This document shows, one piece after another, positions 1-8,264 of a DNA stretch of 18,075 nt. Made by a program: the position numbers and the translations under genes. Numbering within the stretch: position 1 is the stretch's first letter; each line of letters starts with the position of its first letter. Origin of the DNA: Sediminibacterium sp. (GTDB lineage Bacteria > Bacteroidota > Bacteroidia > Chitinophagales > Chitinophagaceae); assembly GCA_023263235.1 (NCBI GenBank), contig JALQXE010000119.1, positions 1-18,075 on the forward strand. The letters run 5' to 3'. The notes under the pieces are model-generated. The model searched no databases. It saw nothing but the letters and a program-made list of their open reading frames with translations, and was not told where the DNA came from.

Positions 1-41
1 TGAAATAATGCGGTTTGCTTTAAATATTTAGAATTTTATTG

Positions 42-84
42 ACGCCCCTTTATAGTTAGTTCTATAAAGGGGCGTACTCTTTTT
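42..84 (+). terminator. Rho-independent terminator of an upstream gene
   Basis: A perfect 13-bp inverted repeat (ACGCCCCTTTATA at 42-54, its complement at 63-75) encloses an 8-base loop and is followed by a T-rich tail ending in TTTTT. The T-run lies on the + strand side, so it should end transcription of a + strand gene whose coding part lies before the window. It also insulates the gene starting at 159. Confidence 0.85.
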
Positions 85-93
85 ACATATTAG

Positions 94-124
94 TTATAAA
101 AACAATATTTTATTCTTACATTTG
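94..124 (+). promoter_or_regulatory. Probable promoter of the FG-GAP/T9SS gene
   Basis: TACATTTG at 117-124 is a perfect match to the Bacteroidota -7 consensus TAnnTTTG. The position 19 bases upstream holds TTAT, a weak match to the -33 TTTG. Transcription would begin near 131, giving a leader of about 28 bases before the ATG at 159. The location between a terminator and the gene start supports it; the weak -33 box limits confidence. Confidence 0.5.
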
Positions 125-158
125 ATTACCCCCAAGAGTTAGATTAAAAATTTTAATT

Positions 159-2489
159 ATGAAAAGAGTAATTCTTGCGTTGGGGATTTTTTTGTCAATT
201 TGTTCCCTAACCTCTGCTCAAAATACAATTGACTTCTCAAAATATAGAATTAATTTATTATCAAAGAGTACTAAATTTAATTGCACCTCTTTTAGAGTCA
301 CTATTCCAATAGACTTAAATAATGATGGGCTAATAGATTTCGTTACAACAGGTGACGATATGGGGCCCTGTGGAACAAATGGAGAAATAAGTTATTTGAA
401 ATTTTTTGAGAACGATGGTAATGATAATTATGTAGAAAATAATTCAAAATATGCCAAAGATAGTCTTTGGGTTATTAGACCTAACTGGTTTGTGACCGAG
501 GATTTTAATGGCGATGGTAAAAAAGATATTTTTTTAACAGGAGAGCATATTCATCAACAATGGAATAAAAGTTTTTTGGGTATATACCCTTTCATTAAAC
601 CCAATATTGATGTTGATACAAATAATAATTTTGCGAACTTACAAAGAAGACATCATCTTTATTTAACACAACCCGATGGTACTTATAAAGATAGTCCTGA
701 ATTTTTGCAAGGCATGAAAACTAATTCTGCTTTTGGAATTACTGCTGTTGATATAAATAAAGATGGTTTCATGGATATAGTAGCGGGTATTCAACTTCCA
801 ACCGGATGGGACTTAGAAATTTATACAAATAATGCAGGTAAGTCTATGACCAGAACTACTCCGTTTACTGTATTTGGAGCAGTAGATGCAAATAACAATA
901 CATTTAATAAAGCAAGAATAGATAGTGTTGGGGGAATGTCCGAAGGACCTGAAAATTTAAAATTTCATGACGTAAATAACGATGGTTATTATGATATGAT
1001 TTTTAATGATAGAACCGGAAATGCATTATGTATGATGAGTCAGAACAAACCACTTGACCTGTATTCGCCAATTATAAAATTTGATGATTTTCAAAGAAAT
1101 GGCTTATTAACAGATATGCCAGGATCTACTGTTCAAATTAGAGGCTTCTATATTGCTGATATTAAAAAAGATGGAACGAAACAACTTATTGAACATTGGG
1201 CCAATGGAGGCGGAGATTTTCAGCCTGGTAAAAAATTATACCAGCTAATTAAAATCTTTGAAATAAAAAATGGTGATTTCGTTGATGCTACAAATGACTA
1301 TTTTAAAACAGGAGAAAATATTGGTAAAAATTATGGTGCTGCATTATTATCATTGGTCGACATCGATAAAGACGGATATATAGACTTATACCCAAGAGTG
1401 ATAGATCATGATGGAAAAGGAAATCAAGGATATGGAAGCGATTCAACAATGTATTATAAGAATCAAAATGGAAAATTCAAATTAACATCCTTAGGTTTAA
1501 AATATTATTCAAAAGAATTTAAGGAACTTGCGGATTCAATGAGGGTATATAAATACGACACAATACGCACTTTTTCAATCGCAAATAACTTAACCCCTAT
1601 TAATACTGGGAAAACAAATAAAATAGTTTTTTATTCTTATGGAACAGAGCCAGGTATAGACGGTTCAGTTTTAATACAATACCCAAATAAATATTTTTTA
1701 AACAAGCAAAGGCAAGCATATACCGATAGCTTAAGTACATATTTTAAAGGGTTTGTTTTATCCCCAGTTAATTGTAATCCATCTAAACCCACATTCAACA
1801 CTTCTAAATTCTCCTTCTGTTCTGGTGACACTTTAAAATTATCCATCACCAATGTAAGTAAAGGAGATACTTTAAAATGGTATTTTGGTACAAAATCAGA
1901 TATAACAAATGTTTCCAATAAAACATTTACAGATAGTACCAAGCTTTTCGTTACAAGAACCGACAGTTTAGGTTGCGTTGTTTCATCTGATACTGTTAGC
2001 TTAGTGAAATATGCTATTCCTGCTGCCCCTTTATTATCAAGAGACACAGCTAATAATTTAATTGCTAATGTTACTGGAATAAACTGGTATAAAGATGGTA
2101 CACTTATAACCGATACCACTCAAAAAATAAAACCGAGCACGGGTGGCTCCTATACAGCAAAAACAACGCAAAATGGTTGTATTAGCACCTTTAGTGTTCC
2201 TTACTATTATTTAGTTACAGATGTCATAAACCTAAGTGCCAATGAGTTCATTAAACTGGCACCGAATCCTTTTTCGAATCAACTCAATTTTGACTTTGCA
2301 GTAAAAGGTTATCAAAGATTAAACATGGAAGTTTTTGATATGGCCTCTGGAGCCAGGTTGGCGAGGAAAGAAAATTTAACAGCAGGTATGCCAATTTACT
2401 TAGGACAATTATCGCCGGGTAATTATCTAATAAAAGTAACATCCAACGATAATAAAGTATCTTATCAGTTTAAGATGGTAAAATTATAA
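159..2489 (+). CDS. Secreted FG-GAP/VCBS repeat protein with T9SS C-terminal sorting domain
   Basis: This is an exported, probably cell-surface protein of unknown ligand. Residues 1-20 form a signal peptide ending SA|Q. Ca-binding-like FG-GAP/VCBS motifs of the DxNxDGxxD type occur at about residues 52-61, 115-124, 198-207, 271-280 and 401-410, with a degenerate copy near 334, so the N-terminal two thirds probably form a beta-propeller-like fold. Residues 540-620 and 622-685 look like two Ig-like domains with paired cysteines, similar to those in other Bacteroidota surface proteins. Residues 697-776 match a type A T9SS sorting domain: an APNPF start, the LSPGNYLIKV strand, and a final basic KMVKL. 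No enzymatic motif is visible, so adhesion or carbohydrate binding is only a guess. The gene is monocistronic, with a terminator on each side, and converges on the GH13 operon. A/T-rich sequence precedes the ATG, as is usual for this phylum. Confidence 0.9.
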   Translation: MKRVILALGIFLSICSLTSAQNTIDFSKYRINLLSKSTKFNCTSFRVTIPIDLNNDGLIDFVTTGDDMGPCGTNGEISYLKFFENDGNDNYVENNSKYAKDSLWVIRPNWFVTEDFNGDGKKDIFLTGEHIHQQWNKSFLGIYPFIKPNIDVDTNNNFANLQRRHHLYLTQPDGTYKDSPEFLQGMKTNSAFGITAVDINKDGFMDIVAGIQLPTGWDLEIYTNNAGKSMTRTTPFTVFGAVDANNNTFNKARIDSVGGMSEGPENLKFHDVNNDGYYDMIFNDRTGNALCMMSQNKPLDLYSPIIKFDDFQRNGLLTDMPGSTVQIRGFYIADIKKDGTKQLIEHWANGGGDFQPGKKLYQLIKIFEIKNGDFVDATNDYFKTGENIGKNYGAALLSLVDIDKDGYIDLYPRVIDHDGKGNQGYGSDSTMYYKNQNGKFKLTSLGLKYYSKEFKELADSMRVYKYDTIRTFSIANNLTPINTGKTNKIVFYSYGTEPGIDGSVLIQYPNKYFLNKQRQAYTDSLSTYFKGFVLSPVNCNPSKPTFNTSKFSFCSGDTLKLSITNVSKGDTLKWYFGTKSDITNVSNKTFTDSTKLFVTRTDSLGCVVSSDTVSLVKYAIPAAPLLSRDTANNLIANVTGINWYKDGTLITDTTQKIKPSTGGSYTAKTTQNGCISTFSVPYYYLVTDVINLSANEFIKLAPNPFSNQLNFDFAVKGYQRLNMEVFDMASGARLARKENLTAGMPIYLGQLSPGNYLIKVTSNDNKVSYQFKMVKL

Positions 2490-2492
2490 AAT

Positions 2493-2521
2493 AAAAAAGG
2501 GGGTCAATGACCCCCTTTTTT
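2493..2521. terminator. Bidirectional terminator between convergent genes
   Basis: Six A's, the stem GGGGGTC, a 3-base loop, GACCCCC and six T's form a symmetrical hairpin that can act in both directions. It lies 3 bases after the stop of the FG-GAP gene. Its T-run overlaps the first two bases (2520-2521) of the GH13 gene's stop codon on the other strand, so that stop codon is part of the terminator. Confidence 0.9.
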
Positions 2522-4055
2522 ATTTTACTTCAAAAACTGCAACCTCATAAGCTGCTAGTTGTAGTATGTTGTTATTAAACCTTGCTTGCCCATACAAAGG
2601 AACTGTTTTATAGTTGGCGGCTTCAAAGTTTGCAATTTGTGGCTCATTTGAAAGGTTCACTACCACAATTGCTTTTTGGCTATTATAGGTTCTTGTGAAA
2701 CTATACACTTTAGTATTATTATTAGGAAGATTTGCATATTTGCCTTTAGCTAAGGCTGGATGGGACTGTTTTAACTGTATCATTTTTTTATAATGATTAA
2801 ATAAGGAGGCACTATCGTTTATTTGTGACGCCAAAGAAATATCATCATTTACTTTTAGATTATCATTATTCCAAGCTGCGGTTACATTTCTGTACCAAGT
2901 AGCCATGCCATTTTCGGTGTATGATTTATTCCACTTAAAAGCAGTTCTTCGTGGAATATCATTGCCATCGGTACCACCCCAATTTCCATTTTTGCCTAAC
3001 ATTCCAATTTCTTGACCATAATATATGGAGGGTATCCCGCCAATTAAGAACATTAAAGAGGCCGCTATTTTTTGCTTATCCTTATTGGGCTCTATGGATG
3101 CATATCTATCAATATCATGGTTTTCAATAAATATAATTTGGTCTTTACCATTAGGACAGTAGGCTAATACTGAGTCTGCATTTTTGATCAAATTTTGTTT
3201 ATCGAAAGAAGCGATTGCTTGCTGCAAACCAAACCCAAACATTCTATCTACGCCTGCATTTTTCAAATAAGCTAAACCATAATCTCTCCACTCAGCTTGT
3301 TCTGCTACATTTTGTAAAGCAGGGTTTTGTTTTTTTAAATGTGTCATTAAAGGGTTCCAAAATTCAACAAACAAATTAGTAAGTGCGGGCTTGCCATCTA
3401 AATGATCCATAGCATGATCTAGCCTAAATCCATCTACTCCATCATCAAATTTTCCGTCATTATTTGGATCTACAAAATAAGAAAACAACTTTTTGTTATA
3501 ATCCAATACATTTTTGTTCTTAAGATTTACGGTAGTAATTTTTATAGATGTTCCGTTATAGTTGTTTAATTGTCTCAAATCAAATATAATAGTGGCAGGT
3601 ACCTTATGCGCTGAATCCTCAAATAAAATATAGTCACTATACTTTGAATTAAGATTTCCAACGGCATCCTTCCACCACAGATGCTTCTCAGTAACATATT
3701 GAGTTTCCATATCCATATACACTTTCATGCCTCGTTGATGTATTTCCTTAACTAATGAAATGTATTCCTGCATGGTGCCAAAACTGGGATCAATATGTTC
3801 AAAACTATTGGCAAAATAGTTATGATAACAATCCGCTTCATATAAAGGAAGCAATAAGATAGAGGTTACGCCTAAGTCCTGTAAATAAGGAAGCTTTTGC
3901 TTTAATCCATTTAAATCACCTTGTAAATTCCCATCACTATCATAGAAACTTCTTTGAAACACATGATATATAATCTCCCCCTTTACAGGATTTGATTTTT
4001 GCGCAAAACTCAGGCTATTCCATAATAGCAGGATGACAATACTTATAACTCTCAT
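2520..4055 (-). CDS. Exported alpha-amylase-family (GH13) glycoside hydrolase
   Basis: This predicted periplasmic or secreted enzyme hydrolyses or rearranges alpha-glucans. I chose the ATG at 4055 (511 residues). The longer reading frame would begin with TTG inside the preceding gene, and the ATG gives a clean signal peptide, MRVISIVILLLW...SFAQ. The GH13 barrel is recognisable from region II GFRLD (nucleophile D213), region III NVAE (acid/base E252) and region IV ENHD (D314). Region I, normally DxxxNH, reads DMETQY at 115-120, so the usual Asn and His are Gln and Tyr. The common GYDxxDY segment is also altered, to NYFANSFEHI. The catalytic triad is therefore intact but the glucose-binding subsite looks changed. 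The C-terminal 90 residues resemble the GH13 beta-domain. It is the last gene of a three-gene operon, 13 bases after the second GH13 gene. Exact specificity cannot be told. Confidence 0.88.
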   Translation of the reverse strand: MRVISIVILLLWNSLSFAQKSNPVKGEIIYHVFQRSFYDSDGNLQGDLNGLKQKLPYLQDLGVTSILLLPLYEADCYHNYFANSFEHIDPSFGTMQEYISLVKEIHQRGMKVYMDMETQYVTEKHLWWKDAVGNLNSKYSDYILFEDSAHKVPATIIFDLRQLNNYNGTSIKITTVNLKNKNVLDYNKKLFSYFVDPNNDGKFDDGVDGFRLDHAMDHLDGKPALTNLFVEFWNPLMTHLKKQNPALQNVAEQAEWRDYGLAYLKNAGVDRMFGFGLQQAIASFDKQNLIKNADSVLAYCPNGKDQIIFIENHDIDRYASIEPNKDKQKIAASLMFLIGGIPSIYYGQEIGMLGKNGNWGGTDGNDIPRRTAFKWNKSYTENGMATWYRNVTAAWNNDNLKVNDDISLASQINDSASLFNHYKKMIQLKQSHPALAKGKYANLPNNNTKVYSFTRTYNSQKAIVVVNLSNEPQIANFEAANYKTVPLYGQARFNNNILQLAAYEVAVFEVK

Positions 4056-4068
4056 TTTTATAAATTTT

Positions 4069-5751
4069 TTAGTTTTCAATTTTATATATCACAGCCGCAT
4101 AAGGCATGAATGCATTATTTTGAATCGGTTGTTCGTAATTACTAATTAATATATTTTGATGTTTAATTTGAATATCGGTATCCAAAGTGGCATTTTGGTT
4201 TGAAAAATTTAAAACAACTAAAAATTGTTCATGTCCTAAACTTCTAGTATAGGCAAATAACTGATTGTTGTTTTCATCAATGGGTGTATATGCACCATAT
4301 ATTAAAGTCCTATTATTTTTACGTAACTGAACCATTACTTTAAAATATTCCAATACCGAATCCTGTCTTGCCACTTGTTCTTCCACATTTATACTTGTAT
4401 AATTTTCATTCACCGCAAGCCAAGGCTTGGCAGCAGTAAAACCAGCCTGATATTGATTATTCCATTGCATGGGCGTTCTTCCGTTGTCTCTACTTATGAG
4501 TGCATGTGATTTTAAAAAAGCTTCATGATCCTCACCCTTATCTTTTAACTGGTTGTAATAATTAATAGTATAAACATCCTGATACTGTTCAATATGGGTA
4601 TGGTTGGTATTAACCATTCCTATTTCGTCGCCATTATAAATGTATGGAGTAGCCCTCATGCTTAATATAAATGTGTGTAGCATTTTAGCAGATAGTTCAC
4701 GAAATGCTTGGGTATCATTTCCAAAACGACTTACCATTCTACTCATGTCATGGTTTCCTAAATAAATGGTTCCCCATCCTTTTTTTGCAAATACCTGATC
4801 CCATGTATGAAATATTTTTTTCCATGCTACAAAATCCCAATTATTTTCATTGGAATACATAAAATTATCTTTGTCAACACCCACCCCTGTATGATCAAAA
4901 TGATAAAACATTTGTAATTCATTTCGGTCTTCATCAACAAATAACAATGCATCATCGGTTGTAACAAAACTCATCTCTCCTACATTCATGCAATCATATT
5001 TTGAAAATACTTCTTTGTGCATTTCTTGTAAATACTCATGCAAGTGTGGGCCTTGTGCATAATAAGGAAACCACTGGCTTTGCTGCATATCCTTGGGAAG
5101 TTCTGGAAACTTAATATCTTTAGAAATACAAGCAATTACATCCAACCTAAAACCATCAATGCCCTTATCTAGCCAAAACTTCATAATCTCATACATCTCT
5201 TGCCGCACTTTGGAATTTTCCCAATTTAAATCGGGTTGCTTTTCACTAAATATATGTAGATAGTAACTATTAGTAGTTGCATCATACTTCCATGCATTGT
5301 TTTCCTTATCAAAAATACTCCACCTGTATGGCGGTGTTCCTTTTTCGGCATCCCACCAGTGATAATAATCTCTATAAGGATTGTCTTTTGATTTTCTGCT
5401 TTCTTTAAACCATATATGCTCATCACTTGTGTGATTTACTACTAAATCCATTATGAGTTTAATTCCTCTTTCATGTAGGCCTTTTAATAAAGTATCAAAA
5501 TCTTCCATGGTTCCAAACTCCTTCATGATAGCCCTGTAGTCAGATACATCATAACCCATATCTTCATTAGGAGAGTCACATATTGGATTTAACCATACCA
5601 CATCAATCCCTAAACTTTTTATGTAATCCAATTTCTCAATGATGCCTTTTAAATCACCAATGCCATCTCCATTAGCGTCTTTAAAGCTGCGTGGATATAT
5701 TTGATATACCACTTTTTCTTTCCACCATTTTATATTTAAGGCATGCTCCAT
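4069..5751 (-). CDS. Cytoplasmic GH13 alpha-glucosidase, oligo-1,6-glucosidase-like
   Basis: The enzyme should release glucose from short alpha-glucans such as isomaltose or panose. There is no signal peptide, and the N-terminus WWKEKVVYQIYPRSF is that of the oligo-1,6-glucosidase/trehalose-6-phosphate hydrolase branch of GH13. All conserved regions are present: region I DLVVNH (102-107), region V QPDLN (172-176), region II GFRLDV (nucleophile D204), region III VGE (E259) and region IV GNHD (D335). DANGDGIGD at 25-33 resembles the family's metal-binding loop. Val205 after the nucleophile is known in this branch to go with alpha-1,6 rather than alpha-1,4 preference. At 560 residues the length is normal for the family. 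It lies 24 bases after the PhyH gene and 13 bases before the exported GH13, which fits outside cleavage followed by intracellular breakdown of the products. The exact substrate is inferred. Confidence 0.92.
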   Translation of the reverse strand: MEHALNIKWWKEKVVYQIYPRSFKDANGDGIGDLKGIIEKLDYIKSLGIDVVWLNPICDSPNEDMGYDVSDYRAIMKEFGTMEDFDTLLKGLHERGIKLIMDLVVNHTSDEHIWFKESRKSKDNPYRDYYHWWDAEKGTPPYRWSIFDKENNAWKYDATTNSYYLHIFSEKQPDLNWENSKVRQEMYEIMKFWLDKGIDGFRLDVIACISKDIKFPELPKDMQQSQWFPYYAQGPHLHEYLQEMHKEVFSKYDCMNVGEMSFVTTDDALLFVDEDRNELQMFYHFDHTGVGVDKDNFMYSNENNWDFVAWKKIFHTWDQVFAKKGWGTIYLGNHDMSRMVSRFGNDTQAFRELSAKMLHTFILSMRATPYIYNGDEIGMVNTNHTHIEQYQDVYTINYYNQLKDKGEDHEAFLKSHALISRDNGRTPMQWNNQYQAGFTAAKPWLAVNENYTSINVEEQVARQDSVLEYFKVMVQLRKNNRTLIYGAYTPIDENNNQLFAYTRSLGHEQFLVVLNFSNQNATLDTDIQIKHQNILISNYEQPIQNNAFMPYAAVIYKIEN

Positions 5752-5775
5752 GCAGGAAAAATTATCATTAAAATT

Positions 5776-6603
5776 TTAAACAGAATACAAAATAGGATTA
5801 AGTGGTGTATTTATTATTTCTCCAATGGTTGCTCCAGGGCACCAAGTATGCCAGTCGTTAATTTGATTTTTGTTCTCAGGATTTTTAAGAACCATGTCTT
5901 TATCCATATAAATCACCGTCATTACTTTACGCATATCATTGGTGGTATTGGCGCCTGCTCTGTGAAATACCCAACCACTATGAAAACTAATTTCACCTAA
6001 GTCAAATGCTTCAATCACATGTTCAAAATTGGTAACCTTTAATTTTTGTTGAATTACAATTTCACTTTCATCGCCAATTTCTAAATCGCGCCCTTCTATA
6101 ATTTGATGACTGCCTGCACTAAACTCCAAAGGTCCTAATTCAAGTGGCGTAGCTTGTAAGGGAATCCACGCAGTTACAGTTTTATCTGTTTCTAAAGGCC
6201 AATAATATTGGTCCGCATGCCATGGTGTAATCCCTCCACCACCTTCTTTAAATAAAGCTTGATCATGATAAATACGAACTCCATTCACCTGCATTAAATC
6301 CGATGCAATTTTTGCCATTCTTTTACTAAATACAAACTGCTTCACAACTTCATCTTCCTTCCAAAGATTAAACAACTGTAAAAACGCTTTTCCATATGTA
6401 CTTCTTTGCTCCAACGGTGTATTTTCTTTATTCATTAATGCAACTCTGTTGCCAATTGCTTCATTAAAAAAAGCAATAGTTGCTTCGTCAAAAACTTGCT
6501 TTAATTTGATAAATCGGTTTTTTTGATAGAAAGCAATTTGATCAGCGCTTAACATATAAGGCGTAGCTAAGGCATCCAAAATGGAAGTAGGAATTGTAGA
6601 CAT
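5776..6603 (-). CDS. Phytanoyl-CoA dioxygenase (PhyH) family Fe(II)/2-oxoglutarate oxygenase
   Basis: This is a 275-residue cytoplasmic protein of the PhyH family, mononuclear iron oxygenases that usually couple 2-oxoglutarate decarboxylation to hydroxylation of a small molecule. The 2-His-1-carboxylate triad is visible: H129 and D131 in WHADQ, and H214 in WVFHRAG. R225, eleven residues later, fits the Arg that binds 2-oxoglutarate and has the same spacing as in human PhyH. The GPLEFSAGSH segment is also typical. It is the first gene of the operon with the two GH13 genes and diverges from the AraC regulator. Its substrate is unknown. The neighbours suggest a link to a sugar or glycoside, but related family members act on many compounds. 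An ATG start with A/T-rich upstream sequence is used. Confidence 0.88.
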   Translation of the reverse strand: MSTIPTSILDALATPYMLSADQIAFYQKNRFIKLKQVFDEATIAFFNEAIGNRVALMNKENTPLEQRSTYGKAFLQLFNLWKEDEVVKQFVFSKRMAKIASDLMQVNGVRIYHDQALFKEGGGGITPWHADQYYWPLETDKTVTAWIPLQATPLELGPLEFSAGSHQIIEGRDLEIGDESEIVIQQKLKVTNFEHVIEAFDLGEISFHSGWVFHRAGANTTNDMRKVMTVIYMDKDMVLKNPENKNQINDWHTWCPGATIGEIINTPLNPILYSV

Positions 6604-6732
6604 AAAAGTAAAATTTAGAACATAAAAATATTATGAAGACAAGAAGTTTAATAGCATTGTATTATCTATTTATAACACTATATTGACAAATTTTTTATAA
6701 TTTTAAACCCAAAATAGAATACATAGTATTAT
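6604..6732. promoter_or_regulatory. Divergent promoter region between PhyH operon and araC-type gene
   Basis: These 129 A/T-rich bases separate two divergent start codons and must hold the promoters of both units. On the + strand, TAGCATTG at 6652-6659 is one base off the TAnnTTTG -7 consensus, but no good -33 box lies 19 bases upstream. A short inverted repeat AATAC-ATA-GTATT at 6718-6730 sits just before the regulator's ATG. I cannot assign a transcription start or operator with confidence. Confidence 0.45.
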
Positions 6733-7578
6733 ATGAAGCCATTTTTTGAGGATATTGAGAAAAAAAGAGGACAGCAGGATTTAATTGCTTTTGAAATTGA
6801 GCAAAATAAGCTTGAATTTTTCTGGCATTATCATCCCGAATATGAACTTACGCTTATACAAAGCGGTAAGGGCAATAGAATGATTGGTGATAGCCTTGAA
6901 ACATTTCATAACGGCGATCTTGTTTTAATGGGACCCGGACTCCCACATGCTTGGGTAAGTAATCATGATTTAAATGGTAAATGCAAGGCTTTCGTTATCC
7001 AATTTTCACAGGCATTTATTAATAGGTTTATTGGCTTGGACGAGCTTTCTCATTTTAAGAGTTTATTATCAAAATCAAATTTGGGTATAGCTTTCAATGA
7101 AAACAATACGGAGCTTGTAAATAAATTAATGATACAGTTGCCATTGAAAAAAGGGATGGAAAGAATTACTATTTTTCTTCAGCTAATGGATGAGTTATCT
7201 AAAATGAAAACGAAATTATTGGCTTCATCTTTCTATCAACCACTCAAGGGCATTGAAAATGAAAAAAGAATAAATAAGGTTTTTCAATACATTCAAAAAC
7301 ATGCAACAGAGCCACTTACAATTCAAAAAGCAGCATCTGTATTACATCTTACACCCAGTGCTTTTTGCAAATTTTTTAAAAGAGTAACAGGAAAAACATT
7401 TTCCGACTATGTAAATGACATAAGAATTGCCAATGTATGCACCCATCTTATTGCAACGGATAAACAAGTTTCAACAATAGCCTTTGAAAACGGGTTTGAA
7501 ACACTCACTTATTTTAATCGTGTGTTTTTAAGGAAAAAAGGAATGAAGCCAAGTGAATACCGAAGATGTAATAATTAG
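6733..7578 (+). CDS. AraC-family transcriptional regulator with N-terminal cupin domain
   Basis: This 281-residue DNA-binding protein is probably the local activator of the divergent PhyH-GH13-GH13 operon. Residues about 20-100 form a cupin-type sensor with WHYHPEYEL at 31-39 and GPGLPHAW at 67-74, typical of ligand-sensing AraC proteins in Bacteroidota. Residues about 178-278 form the two helix-turn-helix motifs: IQKAASVLHLTPSAFCKFFK (first HTH) and VSTIAFENGFETLTYFNRVF (second HTH), followed by the signature KKGMKPSEYRR. The ligand is unknown; a sugar such as a maltose- or isomaltose-type oligosaccharide is inferred only from context. No terminator is evident after the stop, and the next gene begins 167 bases downstream. 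Confidence 0.92.
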   Translation: MKPFFEDIEKKRGQQDLIAFEIEQNKLEFFWHYHPEYELTLIQSGKGNRMIGDSLETFHNGDLVLMGPGLPHAWVSNHDLNGKCKAFVIQFSQAFINRFIGLDELSHFKSLLSKSNLGIAFNENNTELVNKLMIQLPLKKGMERITIFLQLMDELSKMKTKLLASSFYQPLKGIENEKRINKVFQYIQKHATEPLTIQKAASVLHLTPSAFCKFFKRVTGKTFSDYVNDIRIANVCTHLIATDKQVSTIAFENGFETLTYFNRVFLRKKGMKPSEYRRCNN

Positions 7579-7701
7579 TTTTTTAATTAGCTGAAATGCC
7601 TAAACTAAAAACTGCAAACCAATGTTAGGAATACATTTATTTCCTTTTCAAACAGTTATATATAAATAATAAATTTTTTAAAAATTACAGAGTATTTAAT
7701 A

Positions 7702-7714
7702 GAACAAATTGTTC
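7702..7714. repeat. Inverted repeat GAACAA-A-TTGTTC upstream of the Rieske gene
   Basis: A perfect 6-bp-arm palindrome with a one-base centre lies 31 bases before the Rieske gene's ATG, where an operator or promoter-proximal site could be. Its left part, GAACAAATT, recurs at 9190-9198 in the intergenic region before the gene at 9279. Function is not shown by sequence alone. Confidence 0.4.
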
Positions 7715-7745
7715 AGGTAATTTGTTATGATATAAAACCAGTTTT

Positions 7746-8198
7746 ATGGAAAGAAAAGATTTTATTGAGCAAGTGGGCTTAAGTGCTGCTTCAGTACTCA
7801 TTTTTGGATGTATGCAAGCATGTTCAAAATCAGATAGCCCTGCACCTTCACAACCTAGTGGAAATAACAATAATACAAATACTAAAACTATTGACTTCAC
7901 GATAAATATTACTGTTAATCCCTACACAAGCTTAAATACTGCAGGAGGATTTTATATTGATAAAACTAATAATATAATTATTGCTAGGACACTAACTAAC
8001 GAATTTTTGGCAGTTAGTTCAATGTGTACACACCAACAGGTTACCTTAGATTTTGAAGCAAACAATAATCGTTTTTATTGTTCTGGACATGGATCTATAT
8101 TTAGTACAACTGGAGCGGTAGTAAATGGACCAGCTTCAATGCCGTTGAAACAATATAAAACCGCTCTTAGCGGAAATAATTTAAGGATTTATGCCTAA
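7746..8198 (+). CDS. Rieske 2Fe-2S domain lipoprotein
   Basis: This small exported redox protein carries one Rieske cluster. The N-terminus (MERKDF, then a hydrophobic stretch and cysteines C22 and C26) looks like a lipoprotein or weak Tat-like signal. FGC22 and MQAC26 are both possible lipidation sites, so which is used is uncertain. A Ser/Pro/Asn-rich linker runs to about residue 47. The cluster ligands fit CxH-X15-CxxH: C94 and H96 in MCTHQ, C112 and H115 in YCSGHG. At 150 residues it is the size of the stand-alone Rieske proteins common in Bacteroidota. It lacks the cytochrome b partner of a bc1 complex nearby, so an electron donor or acceptor cannot be named. It is probably co-oriented and perhaps cotranscribed with the small membrane protein 66 bases downstream. 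Confidence 0.88.
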   Translation: MERKDFIEQVGLSAASVLIFGCMQACSKSDSPAPSQPSGNNNNTNTKTIDFTINITVNPYTSLNTAGGFYIDKTNNIIIARTLTNEFLAVSSMCTHQQVTLDFEANNNRFYCSGHGSIFSTTGAVVNGPASMPLKQYKTALSGNNLRIYA

Positions 8199-8264
8199 CT
8201 TATTTGTTTAAGTGAGCCCCCTTATTTACATAAATAAATCTTGATTAGTATTTAAATAAAATTT

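Noticed and set aside
1637..2119. 160-codon minus-strand open frame inside the FG-GAP gene
   Set aside because: It lies wholly antisense to a well-supported gene, has no recognisable domain, and its composition follows the opposite strand.
4053..4079. Longer start for the exported GH13 gene (TTG at 4079)
   Set aside because: The upstream codon is TTG and lies inside the preceding gene. The ATG at 4055 has an A/T-rich leader and begins directly with a normal signal peptide.
5743..6000. 85-codon + strand frame across the PhyH gene's 3' part
   Set aside because: It is antisense to the conserved PhyH coding region, including the distal-His segment, and has no protein-like features.
6683..6701. 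TTGACA and TATAAT words upstream of the AraC gene as a sigma-70 promoter
   Set aside because: The two words are only 7 bases apart, and the main sigma factor of this phylum uses TTTG/TAnnTTTG instead.
7615..7640. ACCAATGTTAGG near 7618 as a third copy of the aromatic-cluster promoter element
   Set aside because: It differs by a missing T and lacks the following TATTGTGGT part. It lies 125 bases before an unrelated gene, so chance is the simpler explanation.
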